The position numbers and the translations under genes are program-made. Shown in pieces: positions 40,525 to 49,707 of a stretch of DNA of 64,000 nt; position 1 is the stretch's first letter; each line of letters starts with the position of its first letter. Origin of the DNA: Frondihabitans peucedani (GTDB taxonomy: Bacteria; Actinomycetota; Actinomycetes; Actinomycetales; Microbacteriaceae); NCBI RefSeq assembly GCF_039537585.1, contig NZ_BAABAU010000001.1, positions 248,001-312,000 of the forward strand, read 5' to 3'. Below the pieces are notes generated by a model. It was given only the letters and a program-made list of their open reading frames with translations, was not told the origin of the DNA and ran no database searches.

Positions 40525-42384
40525 CTAGCGGCGGTTGCCGATCCTGCCGCGCAGCACGTCGATCCGCTTCTGGATCTGCTCGGTGCTCGCCTGGGCCACG
40601 GAGGGGCCGCCGCTGATGCGCCGGAGGTCGGCGTGGATGACGCCGTGGGGCTCGTTGGAGTGGCGCGACCAGATGGAGACGAGCCGGCTGAGCTCCTGCC
40701 GCTGCTCCTTGATCGTCTGGTACAGCGGGCGCGGCGTCTCGGCCTGCGCGGGCAGCCCGGTCTTCGGGACCCGCTTCGCGCGGCCGGCCTGCGTGGCCTG
40801 ACGCTGGCGGAGGAGGTCGCGCACCTGGTCGGGCTCGAGGAGACCCGGGATGCCGATGAAGTCGAGCTCCTCCAGGCTGCCGATCTCGCCGCCGGAGCCG
40901 AACTCGCCGCCGTCGTAGAGGACACGGTCGAACGAGGCCTGTGCGTCGAGCGCCTCAAAGGGCTGCTGCTCGAGCAGGCTCGACGCCTTCTCCTCGCGGT
41001 TGGCCTCCGCCATGAGAGCGTCCTCTTCGGGCGTGAAGAGACCGTCGTCGGCGGTGGTCGGGCGGTCGAGCGCGTGATCGCGCTCGAGCTCGAGCTGGCC
41101 GGCAAGAGCCATGAGCCCCGGGACGCTCGGCAGGAAGATCGAGGCGGTCTCGCCGCGGCGGCGCGCCCGGACGAACCGGCCGACGGCCTGGGCGAAGAAG
41201 AGCGGCGTGGAGGCGCTCGTGGCGTAGACACCGACGGCGAGGCGTGGCACGTCGACCCCCTCGGACACCATGCGGACCGCGACCATCCAGCGGGACTCCC
41301 CCGCGGAGAAGGCGGCGATGCGGTCGGAGGCGGCCTTCTCGTCGGAGAGCACGACGGTCGGCCGCTCGCCGGTGAGGCGAGTGAGGATGGTCGAGTACGC
41401 GCGGGCTGCGGTGTGGTCGGTGGCGATCACCAGGCCGCCCGCGTCGGGCACGCCCCGGCGCACCTCGGTCAGGCGCTTGTCGGCGGCCGAGAGGACGGCG
41501 GCGATCCAGTCGCCCTGGGGCGAGAGGGCCGTGCGCCAGGCCTGGGCGGTGATGTCTTTCGTCACCGCTTCGCCGAGCGTGGCGCTCATCTCGTCGCCCA
41601 TGCGCGTTCGCCAGCGCATCTGGCCGGCGTAGGCCATGAAGAGCACCGGCCGGACGACGCCGTCGGCGAGGGCGCGCCCGTAGCCGTACGCGTAGTCGGA
41701 CTGCGAGGTGCGGATTCCGTGCTCGTCGGGGGCGTACTGGACGAACGGGATCGGCGCGGTGTCGGAGCGGAACGGGGTGCCGGTGAGCGACAGGCGGCGC
41801 GTGGCATTGCCGAACGCCTCGCGGATCCCGTCTCCCCAGGTGAGAGCGTCGCCGCCGTGGTGCACCTCGTCGAGGATGACCAGCGTTCGGCCGGCCTCGG
41901 TGATGGCCTTGTGCACCTCGGGCTTCATGCCGACCTGCGCGTACGTGATCGCAACACCGTGGTAGTGGCGCCCGAAGGTGACGTCGTTGTTCTTGAACAT
42001 CGGGTCGAGCCGCAGGTTGACGCGGTCGGCGGCGTCGGCCCACTGCCTCTTCAGGTGCTCGGTCGGCGCGACGACGACGATGCGGTCGACCTCGCCGCGC
42101 GACAGGAGCTCGGTCGCGAGTCGCAGGGCGAAGGTGGTCTTGCCGGCGCCGGGGGTCGCAGCCGCGAGGAAGTCGCGGGGCGAGGTGGCGAAGTACTTCT
42201 CGAGGGCTTCCGCCTGCCAGGCGCGGAGCTTGCTCGCCGTGCCCCAGGCGGCCCGCTCGGGGAAGGCCGGGGAGAGGTGCTCGGCTGCCGAGTTGCCGGC
42301 GATCGCGCCGATTTCGAGTTCGGTGGCGGTGCCCGGAGAGGGGTTCTCGGGCTCGGGTGAAACGGACGCGCTGCTCATACTCAC
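40525..42384 (-). CDS. DExH-box superfamily 2 helicase
   Basis: A 619-aa helicase. Walker A TPGAGKTTFALRLATELL, Walker B LVILDEVHHGGDAL, motif III SLTGTPFRSD, and C-terminal motifs MVSEGVDVPRLAVGV and QAVGRFVRARRRGE. It resembles the DEAD/DEAH proteins of Actinobacteria related to UvrB/RecG-like helicases but has no nuclease or other recognised domain. Start GTG at 42384, or ATG at 42378. TAAACT overlapping the dinB stop codon could serve as a local -10. Sits 12 bp after dinB. Confidence 0.88.
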   Translation of the reverse strand: MSMSSASVSPEPENPSPGTATELEIGAIAGNSAAEHLSPAFPERAAWGTASKLRAWQAEALEKYFATSPRDFLAAATPGAGKTTFALRLATELLSRGEVDRIVVVAPTEHLKRQWADAADRVNLRLDPMFKNNDVTFGRHYHGVAITYAQVGMKPEVHKAITEAGRTLVILDEVHHGGDALTWGDGIREAFGNATRRLSLTGTPFRSDTAPIPFVQYAPDEHGIRTSQSDYAYGYGRALADGVVRPVLFMAYAGQMRWRTRMGDEMSATLGEAVTKDITAQAWRTALSPQGDWIAAVLSAADKRLTEVRRGVPDAGGLVIATDHTAARAYSTILTRLTGERPTVVLSDEKAASDRIAAFSAGESRWMVAVRMVSEGVDVPRLAVGVYATSASTPLFFAQAVGRFVRARRRGETASIFLPSVPGLMALAGQLELERDHALDRPTTADDGLFTPEEDALMAEANREEKASSLLEQQPFEALDAQASFDRVLYDGGEFGSGGEIGSLEELDFIGIPGLLEPDQVRDLLRQRQATQAGRAKRVPKTGLPAQAETPRPLYQTIKEQRQELSRLVSIWSRHSNEPHGVIHADLRRISGGPSVAQASTEQIQKRIDVLRGRIGNRR

Positions 42385-42396
42385 TGGGCGTCGAGT

Positions 42397-43764
42397 TTAC
42401 TCGGACACGGGGCGTCGACCCGACACGGAGCCCGACACGGAGCCCGACGCGGAGTCGGGACCGGAGCCGGGGCGAGGAGCGTCGGCGGCGTGCGTCGAGG
42501 TGCCGGACGCGTTCCGCGAGAGCCGCCTCGACGAGGAGCCGAGGAGGCTCGCCGACGTCACGCTGCCCGGGCCGAACCGGGCGCGCAGGGCGTCCATCGT
42601 CGTCTCGGCCTCGCGCCAGTCGGCGTCGTCGTCCCAGAGCCCGATGGCGCCGGACGAGTCGCCGGCGAAGGCGAGCTGCTCCATCCGGACGCCGACCAGC
42701 CGGATCGGCGTCGCCGGGCCGTTCGAGTCGTCGTGGCCGGACGCCTCGTAGACGCCCCGCACCTCCTCGTAGATGCGGCGACCGAGATCGGTCGGCTCGG
42801 CGAGGGTCTTGGAGCGGGTGATGGTCTCGAAGTCGCCGAAGCGGAGCTTCAAGACGACCGTCCGCCCCGTGGCGCCGGCCGCTCGCAGCCGTCGGCCGAC
42901 CTGGTCGCTCAGTCGGAAGAGCTCGCGCCGGATGCGGTCGGCCTCGCGGACGTCGTGCTCGAAGGTGACCTCGTGGCCGACGCTCTTCTCCTCGGAGCGC
43001 GTGGTGACCTCGCGGGGGTCGCGCCCCCAGGCGAGTGCGTGGATCTTCGCGCCGCCGGCTGCGCCGATGGCGCGCTGGAGCGTGTCGAGCGGGGTGTTCG
43101 CCACGTCGCCGATGGTCGACAGCCCGTAGCTGCGGAGGGTCTCCTCGGTGCGTCCGCCGACTCCCCAGAGGTTGCCGATCGGTCTCGGGTGGAGGAACGC
43201 GAGGGTCTCGTCGTGCGGGACGATGAGGAGCCCGTCGGGCTTGGCGACGCTCGAGGCGAGCTTCGCGACGAACTTCGTGGACGCGGCCCCGACGCTGCAG
43301 TGGAGGCCCGTCTCGCGGTGGACGCGCTGGCGCAGCTCGGTGGCGATGCGGAACGGCGACCCGTAGAGGCGCCTCGAGCCACTGACGTCGAGGAAGGCCT
43401 CGTCGATGCCGAGGCGCTCGACGAGCGGAGTGACGTCGTCGAACATCGCCATCACCTGCTTCGAGTAGTGCTGGTAGCGCTCGAAGTGCGGCTCGAGCAC
43501 GACCGCCTGCGGGCAGCGCCGGAGGGCGACCGCCATCGGCATCGCCGAGTTCACGCCGAACTTCCGGGCCTCGTAGGTGGCCGCGGTGACGACGGAGCGC
43601 TGCGACCGGTGCCCCACGACGACGGGGAGGCCCCGGAGGTCGGGCCGCTCTAGGAGCTCGACGGAGGCGAAGAAGGCGTCCATGTCGACGTGCAGGATGC
43701 TCGCGGTCGCGTCGTCTGTCGGCACCGTCGTCACGATGCGTCCGCTGCCGTCCTGCTTGCTCAT
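42397..43764 (-). CDS. dinB: DNA polymerase IV (Y family)
   Basis: A 455-aa translesion polymerase. Catalytic ILHVDMDAFFASVELLERPD near residue 30, YEARKFGV, and ERLGIDEAFLDVSGSRRLYG, followed by thumb HhH and little-finger domains. ATG at 43764 is chosen for its GAGAGGGG ribosome site. The C-terminal tail is Ser/Gly-rich with SGSVSGSVSG from three 12-bp repeats; no clear beta-clamp motif ends the protein. PafBC control is possible, not shown. Confidence 0.94.
   Translation of the reverse strand: MSKQDGSGRIVTTVPTDDATASILHVDMDAFFASVELLERPDLRGLPVVVGHRSQRSVVTAATYEARKFGVNSAMPMAVALRRCPQAVVLEPHFERYQHYSKQVMAMFDDVTPLVERLGIDEAFLDVSGSRRLYGSPFRIATELRQRVHRETGLHCSVGAASTKFVAKLASSVAKPDGLLIVPHDETLAFLHPRPIGNLWGVGGRTEETLRSYGLSTIGDVANTPLDTLQRAIGAAGGAKIHALAWGRDPREVTTRSEEKSVGHEVTFEHDVREADRIRRELFRLSDQVGRRLRAAGATGRTVVLKLRFGDFETITRSKTLAEPTDLGRRIYEEVRGVYEASGHDDSNGPATPIRLVGVRMEQLAFAGDSSGAIGLWDDDADWREAETTMDALRARFGPGSVTSASLLGSSSRRLSRNASGTSTHAADAPRPGSGPDSASGSVSGSVSGRRPVSE
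42419..42454 (-). repeat. Three 12-bp tandem units in the dinB tail
   Basis: CCCGACACGGAG, CCCGACACGGAG, CCCGACGCGGAG on the plus strand encode a Ser/Gly/Val-rich repeat in the polymerase C-terminus. Confidence 0.85.
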
Positions 43765-43911
43765 GCGCCCCTCTCGAAGGCGCGCCCCGACTCGGGCTGC
43801 CCTTCGAAGACATGTTCGCACGGGCCACCGACAACCGGCGCTCAGCAGCCGGGTCGGCCCGCCACGGGCCCTAGCAGCCGGGTCAGCCCGCCGCGGGCGC
43901 TGGCGCCCGGG

Positions 43912-45090
43912 TCAGCCCGCAGCGGGCCCGAGCAGCCGGTTCGCCACCGTCGCGTGCGCGGAGTCGCTGGAGGACGGGTGGAACCTCCCCGCCAGCACGT
44001 CGCGGTAGAGGCGGCCGAGCTCGGAGGTCCGGCGGAACGCGGCGCCGCCCGCGACCGTGACGGCGCCGTCGACGATGCTCGACGCGGTGCTCGTGGCGCG
44101 GTGCTTCAGGCCGACCAGTCTCGGGAACCAGTCGGCCCCGTGGTCGACGAGGTCGTCGAGATCCTGCGCGATCCGGTCGACCTGGGGCTCGAGCCCGTCG
44201 AGGGCGATGGCGAGGTCGGCGATGCGCCAGCGGGTCACCGGGTCGTCCGCCCCGGTCGCCCCGGTGCGCCGCGAGGTGCGGTTCACGGCCGCGTCGACGG
44301 CGAGCTCGACGGCGCGGCGCGCGATCCCCCGGTAGACGGACGCGATGAGCGTCTCGAAGGCCGCGAAGATGCCGAAGACGAGCGAGTCGGCGCTCGGGCC
44401 GACCGGCAGGCGCCGGACGATCCGCGACGCGTCGACGACGACGCCGTCGAGCACCGTCGTGTGGCTCTGCGTCGCGCGCATGCCGACGGTGTCCCAGTCG
44501 CCGAGCGAGGAGTGCCCGGCCGTGTCGCGGGTGGCGAAGCCGTGGACGACGACGGGCGCTCCGGGCTCCGAGTCGTCACGGCCGAAGACCCCGAGCCTCG
44601 TCCAGACCGGCGAGAGGGACGTGAAGATCTTCGTGCCGGTGAACGAGTACGAGCCGTCTGCCAGGGGCACGGCGGTCGTCGTCGAGTCGAAGAGCACGAG
44701 GTCGTTGCAGGGCTCGCTGACGCCGAACGCGAAGACCTCGCCTCGGGCGGCGTCGTCGAGCACCAGCGAGAGCGTCGTGTCGCCGCGGGCGGCGAGGACG
44801 GCCGCGGTGACGGTCCAGACGAGGTGCATGTTGATCGCCAGCGCCGTGGCGGGCGCTGCGGTCGCCAGCCGGCTCTGCAGGGCCGCGATCTCGAGCAGCC
44901 CGAGCCCGTGACCGCCCTGCGACGCGGGCACGGCGAGCCGGGTGTAGCCGAGCTCCACCAGCTCGTCGAAGTCGTCCTGCGGGAACGCGTTCTCCTCGTC
45001 GTACCCGGCCGCTCGGGAACGGAACCGCTCGAGCAGATCGTCGGGCAGGAGGCGCGCAGGATCGAAGTCGGGGCCGGGTGTCGGGGTCAC
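43912..45090 (-). CDS. Acyl-CoA dehydrogenase family protein
   Basis: A 392-aa protein with ACAD N-terminal helical, middle (FAFGVSEPCNDLVLF, GTKIFTSLSPVWTRLGVFG) and C-terminal domains. The catalytic Glu position is not clear from sequence, and the fold resembles DszC/flavin monooxygenase-like ACADs. GTG 45090 is chosen; longer starts overlap the divergent SGNH gene. It probably acts on a small organic substrate with FAD or FMN. Confidence 0.82.
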   Translation of the reverse strand: MTPTPGPDFDPARLLPDDLLERFRSRAAGYDEENAFPQDDFDELVELGYTRLAVPASQGGHGLGLLEIAALQSRLATAAPATALAINMHLVWTVTAAVLAARGDTTLSLVLDDAARGEVFAFGVSEPCNDLVLFDSTTTAVPLADGSYSFTGTKIFTSLSPVWTRLGVFGRDDSEPGAPVVVHGFATRDTAGHSSLGDWDTVGMRATQSHTTVLDGVVVDASRIVRRLPVGPSADSLVFGIFAAFETLIASVYRGIARRAVELAVDAAVNRTSRRTGATGADDPVTRWRIADLAIALDGLEPQVDRIAQDLDDLVDHGADWFPRLVGLKHRATSTASSIVDGAVTVAGGAAFRRTSELGRLYRDVLAGRFHPSSSDSAHATVANRLLGPAAG

Positions 45091-45100
45091 GTCCCCACGG

Positions 45101-45106
45101 TACGTT
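45101..45106 (+). promoter_or_regulatory. -10 box for the SGNH hydrolase (leaderless-type)
   Basis: TACGTT, 6 nt before the ATG at 45113, in the 22-bp gap to the divergent ACAD gene. Confidence 0.4.
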
Positions 45107-45112
45107 GGAAGC

Positions 45113-45898
45113 ATGACGGAAGCCCACCCCTGGTCCCGGTACGTCGCCATCGGCGACTCGTTCACCGAGGGGATCGGCGACCCCGATCCTGCGACTCCGG
45201 GCGGCTTCCGCGGCTGGGCCGACCGGACGGCCGAGGTCCTCGCCTCGACCGCCGACGACTTCGCCTACGCGAACCTCGCGATCCGGGGCCGCCTCCTGCA
45301 GCAGATCATCGACGAGCAGGCGGAGGCGGCGCTGGCCCTCCACCCCGACCTCGTCACGGTGTCGGCGGGCGGCAACGACATCATCCGCCCCGGCACCGAT
45401 CCCGACGAGGTGGCCGGGCGGCTCGAGGGGCTCGTGCAGACCCTGTCGTCGGAGGGGGCGACCGTGGTCGTCTTCACCGGGCCCGACATCGGTGCCACCC
45501 CGGTGCTCGGCAGGATGCGCGGCAAGGTCGCGATCTACAACGAGAACATCCACGCGGTCGCCCTCCGCAACGACGCCGTCGTCGCCGACATGTGGTCGCT
45601 CCGCGAGCTCGCCGATCCCCGCATGTGGGCGCCCGACCGGCTGCACTTCTCGCCGCTCGGCCACCACACCATCGCCCGCGCCGTGCTGGCGTCGCTGAAC
45701 GTCGAGAACGACCTCGAAGACCAGGTGCTGCCCGAGGCCGCGCCCCGTCAGTGGCGTGCGGCGAGGCGCGAGGACATCGGCTGGGCCCGCGAGTACTTCG
45801 TGCCGTGGGTGCTCCGGCGGGTGCGGCACCAGTCGTCGGGCGACGGCCGGAGCGCCAAGCGCCCCGACGCGGTCTCGGTCGTCTACCGCCAGGAGTGA
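45113..45898 (+). CDS. SGNH/GDSL hydrolase family protein
   Basis: A 261-aa esterase. Block I VAIGDSFTEGIGDPD with Ser near residue 16, block III GGND (VSAGGNDIIRPG) and block V PDRLHFSPLGHH with the catalytic Asp/His. No signal peptide, so it is intracellular. Substrate unknown. Ends 17 bp before the convergent carboxypeptidase. Confidence 0.93.
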   Translation: MTEAHPWSRYVAIGDSFTEGIGDPDPATPGGFRGWADRTAEVLASTADDFAYANLAIRGRLLQQIIDEQAEAALALHPDLVTVSAGGNDIIRPGTDPDEVAGRLEGLVQTLSSEGATVVVFTGPDIGATPVLGRMRGKVAIYNENIHAVALRNDAVVADMWSLRELADPRMWAPDRLHFSPLGHHTIARAVLASLNVENDLEDQVLPEAAPRQWRAARREDIGWAREYFVPWVLRRVRHQSSGDGRSAKRPDAVSVVYRQE

Positions 45899-45914
45899 GC
45901 GGGAAGCCCGAGGC

Positions 45915-47147
45915 TCAGAACACCTCGCCGGGGTTCGTGATGCGCCACCAGGCGCCGGGCTCCGTGACCGGCCGGTCGAGCTTCAGGGGAACCGTGGTCG
46001 TCTGCCCGCCGATCCTGACCCTCAGTCGGCCGACCGTCGATCCTGCTCGGGCGCTCCCGACCTTCTCGAGGGTCGGCACGGCGGTCACCCCGACGTCGCC
46101 GTAGACGAGCCGGCTGACCCCCTCGGCCGCCTCCGCATGGGCCCTGTCGCCCCACTTCGTGGCGTACGTGCCGTAGACGTCGCCGACGCGGACGGCGTCG
46201 ACGGTCTGGAAGCCGGCCTTCACGCCGGCGAGGAGCCGCTGGATGTCGGCGTCGAGCGAGTCGTGGTCTCTCCCGCCGAGCATGACGCCGACGACGGTCA
46301 CCGTGTGACCCTCGATCGCCTCTCGGGTCGCGAACAGGAGGCACGCGCCCGCCTGGTCGAGGGTGCCCGTCTTGATGCCGACCACGTCGTCGATCCCGAG
46401 CAGCTTGTTCGAGTTCGTGACGGTCCCGACGCCCGGCACGGCGAGGGACTTCGTCGACACGATCTTCGCGATGTCGGGGTTCGCCAGCGCGAGCTTGCCG
46501 AGGGCGACGAGGTCGGTCGCGGTCGAGGTGTTCCCGGGGTTCAGGCCCGTCGGTTCGCGGAGGGTGGTGTGGTCGAGGTGATGCTCGCTGAGCCAGGCGG
46601 AGGCCGCCTTCACGTAGCCGGCGTTCGACCCGAACGCCCAGTTCGCCAGAGCGCCCGCATAGTTGTTCGCCGACTTGATGAGGGCGACCTGGAGCACCTG
46701 CCGCTCCGTCAGCGTGAGCCCGATCGGCATCGCCGCGACCTCGCCGTCCTGCGCGAGGTACTTGGCGTACAGGGCGTTGTCGGCGGCGGTGAAGGTGATG
46801 TCGGGGCCCGACCCGCCCTTCAGCGGCTTCGCGTCGAGGACCACGAGGGCGGTCACGATCTTCGAGATGGACGCGATCGAGCGCGGCTTCGAGTCGCCCG
46901 ACGTCTTCAGACTGTCGTCGAAGCCCACGGCCTCCACCGCGGTCGCACCGTAGCTGGGGAACGTCAGGTCGAGCTTCGTCTCGACCGGGGCCTTGAACGA
47001 GGTCACGACCGCCGACGCCGGCTGGATCGGGGCGAGGAGCGTCGCCGGGAAGTAGACGCCGCAGGCGACGAGGAGCGCCAGGAGGGCTCCGACGCCGACA
47101 CGACGGCGGATCAGGCGGGAGCGGCTCGGGCGGCGTCGGGCGGTCAC
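45915..47147 (-). CDS. D-alanyl-D-alanine carboxypeptidase (penicillin-binding protein, S11-like)
   Basis: A 410-aa secreted serine peptidase. A positively charged N-terminus (RRRPSRSRLIRRRVG) and signal/anchor helix GALLALLVACGVYFPATLL, then S-x-x-K in SIASISKIVTAL, SxN in KSANNYAGALANW and KTG in GIKTGTLDQAG. Trims the terminal D-Ala of peptidoglycan stem peptides. Starts at GTG overlapping the methyltransferase stop (GTGA), so the two are coupled. Confidence 0.92.
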   Translation of the reverse strand: MTARRRPSRSRLIRRRVGVGALLALLVACGVYFPATLLAPIQPASAVVTSFKAPVETKLDLTFPSYGATAVEAVGFDDSLKTSGDSKPRSIASISKIVTALVVLDAKPLKGGSGPDITFTAADNALYAKYLAQDGEVAAMPIGLTLTERQVLQVALIKSANNYAGALANWAFGSNAGYVKAASAWLSEHHLDHTTLREPTGLNPGNTSTATDLVALGKLALANPDIAKIVSTKSLAVPGVGTVTNSNKLLGIDDVVGIKTGTLDQAGACLLFATREAIEGHTVTVVGVMLGGRDHDSLDADIQRLLAGVKAGFQTVDAVRVGDVYGTYATKWGDRAHAEAAEGVSRLVYGDVGVTAVPTLEKVGSARAGSTVGRLRVRIGGQTTTVPLKLDRPVTEPGAWWRITNPGEVF

Positions 47148-47989
47148 GCCGAGGCTCCGGCCGGAGCGCTCGCCGCAGTGCCGTCGGAGGGGACCCGCAG
47201 CGCCCACAGCGCCACGGCCGCCGCGGCGGCGACGTTCAGGCTGTCGACCCCGTGCAGCATCGGGATCGTGACGACCCGGTCGGCCGCCTCGAGTGCTGAG
47301 CGCGACAGGCCGTCGCCCTCCGTGCCGAGGAGCAGCGCGACCCGCTCCGGAGCGTGGGCCGCGTACTCGTCGAGAGCCACGGCGTCGTCGCTGAGGGCGA
47401 GGGCCGCGATCTCGAAGCCGGCCGAGCGCAGGATGCCCTGCGCCTCCGGCCACTCCGGCAGCCGGGTCCACGGCACCTGGAGCACCGTCCCCATCGACAC
47501 TCGGACGCTCCGGCGGTACAGCGGGTCGGCCGAGCGCGGGGTGACGAGCACGGCGTCGGCGCCGAGCCCCGCCACCGCCCGGAAGATCGCCCCGACGTTC
47601 GTGTGGTCGACGATGTCCTCCAGGACGACGACGCGCCGGGCTCCCCGCAGCACGTCGGCGACCGCGGGCAGCTCCGGCCGGTGCATCGACGCCAGCGCCC
47701 CGCGGTGCAGGTGGTAGCCGGTCAGCTGCTCGAGCAGGTCGGCCTCCCCCACGAAGATGTCGCCCTCGAACGGCTCGACGAGAGGCTCGATGTCGGCGAG
47801 CCACTTCTCTGTCAGCAGCACCGAGCGCGGGACGTGCCCCGCAGCCAGCGCCCTCGTGATGACCTTCGACGACTCGGCGATGTAGAGCCCGCCCGCCGGC
47901 TCCGACTTCCGGCGGAGGACCACGTCGGTGAGCCGCGAGTAGTCTGCGAGGTCGTCGGCGTCGAGATCGGTGATGCGGGTGATGCGCAC
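47144..47989 (-). CDS. TrmH/SpoU family RNA 2'-O-methyltransferase
   Basis: A 281-aa SPOUT enzyme with an N-terminal substrate-binding region and a C-terminal knot: VVLEDIVDHTNVGAIFRAVAG, VALLLGTEGDGLS and IPMLHGVDSLNVAAAAAVAL (motifs 1-3). Methylates ribose in rRNA or tRNA. Starts at GTG with GGAG about 8 nt upstream. Operon with the carboxypeptidase. Confidence 0.92.
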   Translation of the reverse strand: MRITRITDLDADDLADYSRLTDVVLRRKSEPAGGLYIAESSKVITRALAAGHVPRSVLLTEKWLADIEPLVEPFEGDIFVGEADLLEQLTGYHLHRGALASMHRPELPAVADVLRGARRVVVLEDIVDHTNVGAIFRAVAGLGADAVLVTPRSADPLYRRSVRVSMGTVLQVPWTRLPEWPEAQGILRSAGFEIAALALSDDAVALDEYAAHAPERVALLLGTEGDGLSRSALEAADRVVTIPMLHGVDSLNVAAAAAVALWALRVPSDGTAASAPAGASA

Positions 47990-48066
47990 GTCACGCTCCA
48001 GGGGCGGCTCCGGGGACGCCGGTCGGTGCAGAACGGTCAGGAGCCGGAAACATATCGGAAAGAGTC

Positions 48067-48085
48067 GTTGTTTAGGCTAACGTCA
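48067..48085. promoter_or_regulatory. Promoter -10 overlapping a possible DtxR/IdeR iron box
   Basis: TTAGGCTAAC at 48072-48081 matches the core of the DtxR/IdeR consensus; over 19 bp about 14 positions agree. The embedded TAGGCT (48073-48078) can act as a -10 box for the sirtuin gene, whose GAGGAG ribosome site is at 48095-48100. Confidence 0.35.
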
Positions 48086-48107
48086 CCTGCCTTTGAGGAG
48101 CTCCACC

Positions 48108-48953
48108 ATGCCGAACGCCCTAGTCACCGCGAGCACCACCAGCGCGGAGCTCGACCAGGCCACGGCTGTCCTCCGCGGCCGACAGGTCTCGGTCCTCACG
48201 GGAGCGGGCCTCTCGACCGACTCCGGGATCCCCGACTACCGCGGGGAGGGAGCCCCGGTCCGGCACCCGATGACCTTCCAGCAGTTCCGGTCGAACGCCG
48301 AGTTCCGGAAGCGCTACTGGGCAGGCAGCCACCTCGGCTTCCGCGCGTTCGCTGCTGCCGGGCCGAACGACGGACACCGCGCGCTCGCCGCGCTCGAGGC
48401 CGCCGGGGTGACGAACGGCGTCGTGACGCAGAACGTCGACGGCCTGCACCTCCGGGCCGGGTCCTCCCGCGTCGTCGACCTGCACGGCACGGTCGACCGC
48501 GTGGTCTGCCTCACCTGCGGGCAGACCTTCGCCCGCGAGACGGTCGCTCAGCGCATGGCGGAGGCGAACCCGTGGCTCGAACGGCCCGACGAGATCCGGC
48601 TGAACCCCGACGGCGACGTCGAGGTCACCGACATCGACGCCTTCGAGGTGCCGGTCTGCACGGTCTGCTCGGGGCTCCTGAAGCCCGACGTCGTCTTCTT
48701 CGGCGAGTTCGTGCCCATCGAGCGCTTCGCCGAGGCGAAGGCGATGGTCGCGGGCTCCGACGCGCTGGTGGTCGCAGGATCGTCGCTGGTCGTCAACTCC
48801 GGCATCCGACTCCTCGAGACGGCGCTCCGGAAGAAGCTGCCGGTGGTCATCATCAACCGCGGCGTCACCAAGGGCGACTCGCGGGCCACCGTTAAGCTGA
48901 ACGCGGGCACGTCGGAGTCGCTGACGGCCCTGGCCGGACGCCTGGTCGACTGA
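48108..48953 (+). CDS. NAD-dependent protein deacetylase, SIR2 family
   Basis: A 281-aa sirtuin. NAD motifs VLTGAGLSTDSGIPDYRG and TQNVDGLH, catalytic His in VDLHGTVDRVVC, zinc Cys pairs CLTCGQ and CTVCSG, then KPDVVFFGEFVP and VAGSSLVVNSG. GAGGAG is 7 nt before the ATG. Deacylates lysines using NAD, producing O-acyl-ADP-ribose. No acetyltransferase partner is adjacent. Confidence 0.94.
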   Translation: MPNALVTASTTSAELDQATAVLRGRQVSVLTGAGLSTDSGIPDYRGEGAPVRHPMTFQQFRSNAEFRKRYWAGSHLGFRAFAAAGPNDGHRALAALEAAGVTNGVVTQNVDGLHLRAGSSRVVDLHGTVDRVVCLTCGQTFARETVAQRMAEANPWLERPDEIRLNPDGDVEVTDIDAFEVPVCTVCSGLLKPDVVFFGEFVPIERFAEAKAMVAGSDALVVAGSSLVVNSGIRLLETALRKKLPVVIINRGVTKGDSRATVKLNAGTSESLTALAGRLVD

Positions 48954-49029
48954 CCGTCCCCGCAGAAGCGGCGGCGCGCGCGGCCGATGGGGCGCTCGGG
49001 CTGTGACCTCCTGCCGAGAGACCCGACCG

Positions 49030-49668
49030 ATGACACTGCTCTACCTCGTCCGCCACGGCGAGACCGACTGGAACAAGGCCCGGAAGATCCAGGGCTCCAC
49101 CGACATCCCCCTCAACGACAACGGCCGCCGCCAGGCTGCGGCCGCTGCGGCGCTGCTGGCCAGGAGGCGGTTCGACGCCGTCGTCGCGAGCCCCCTGGAG
49201 CGGGCCCACGAGACGGGCTCGATCATCGCCCGGCGCCTCGGGCTCCCCGAGCCCGTGATCGTGCCGGGAGTCGTCGAGCGCGCCTACGGCGAGGCGGAGG
49301 GGCTGACCTTCGAGGAGGTCGAGGCGCGCTTTCCCGACGGAGTCGAGGTGTCCGGCCGTGAGAGCCGCTCCGGGCTCCTCGAGCGCGTCCAGGCGTCGCT
49401 CCTCGAGATCGCCCGCGAGCACGCCGGCCAGGCGGTCGTCGTCGCGACCCACGGCGCGGTCATCCGCGCGATCGTGAACCACGTCGCCCCCGAGCACGAG
49501 GCGCGACTGGGCGTGCCGATCCGCAACGGCTCGATCCACTCCTTCGAGGTGTCGGGCGGCGAGCTCGCGCTCGTCGCGTTCGACGATCCGATCGAGGTCG
49601 AGTCGGAGGCCGCCGGGCGCTACGCGTTCGACTACCAGAACGCCCTGGAGGGCCGCGGCGACGCGTGA
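49030..49668 (+). CDS. Histidine phosphatase family protein
   Basis: A 212-aa phosphatase with phospho-His motif LVRHGETDWNKARKIQG near residue 9 and second His in VVATHGAVIRAI. Related to phosphoglycerate mutase-like phosphatases such as CobC/GpmB types. ATG at 49030; a GTG at 49003 is possible. 76 bp after the sirtuin gene on the same strand. Substrate unknown. Confidence 0.92.
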   Translation: MTLLYLVRHGETDWNKARKIQGSTDIPLNDNGRRQAAAAAALLARRRFDAVVASPLERAHETGSIIARRLGLPEPVIVPGVVERAYGEAEGLTFEEVEARFPDGVEVSGRESRSGLLERVQASLLEIAREHAGQAVVVATHGAVIRAIVNHVAPEHEARLGVPIRNGSIHSFEVSGGELALVAFDDPIEVESEAAGRYAFDYQNALEGRGDA

Positions 49669-49707
49669 TCCTGCTCAGTCGACGCGGCGACGCGTGACCC
49701 TGCGCCC

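Noticed and set aside
40116-40616. Repeat-containing protein encoded across the array
   Set aside because: Unit lengths of 151 and 150 bp do not keep one frame through all copies; the translations are Arg/Pro/Ala-rich without domain features.
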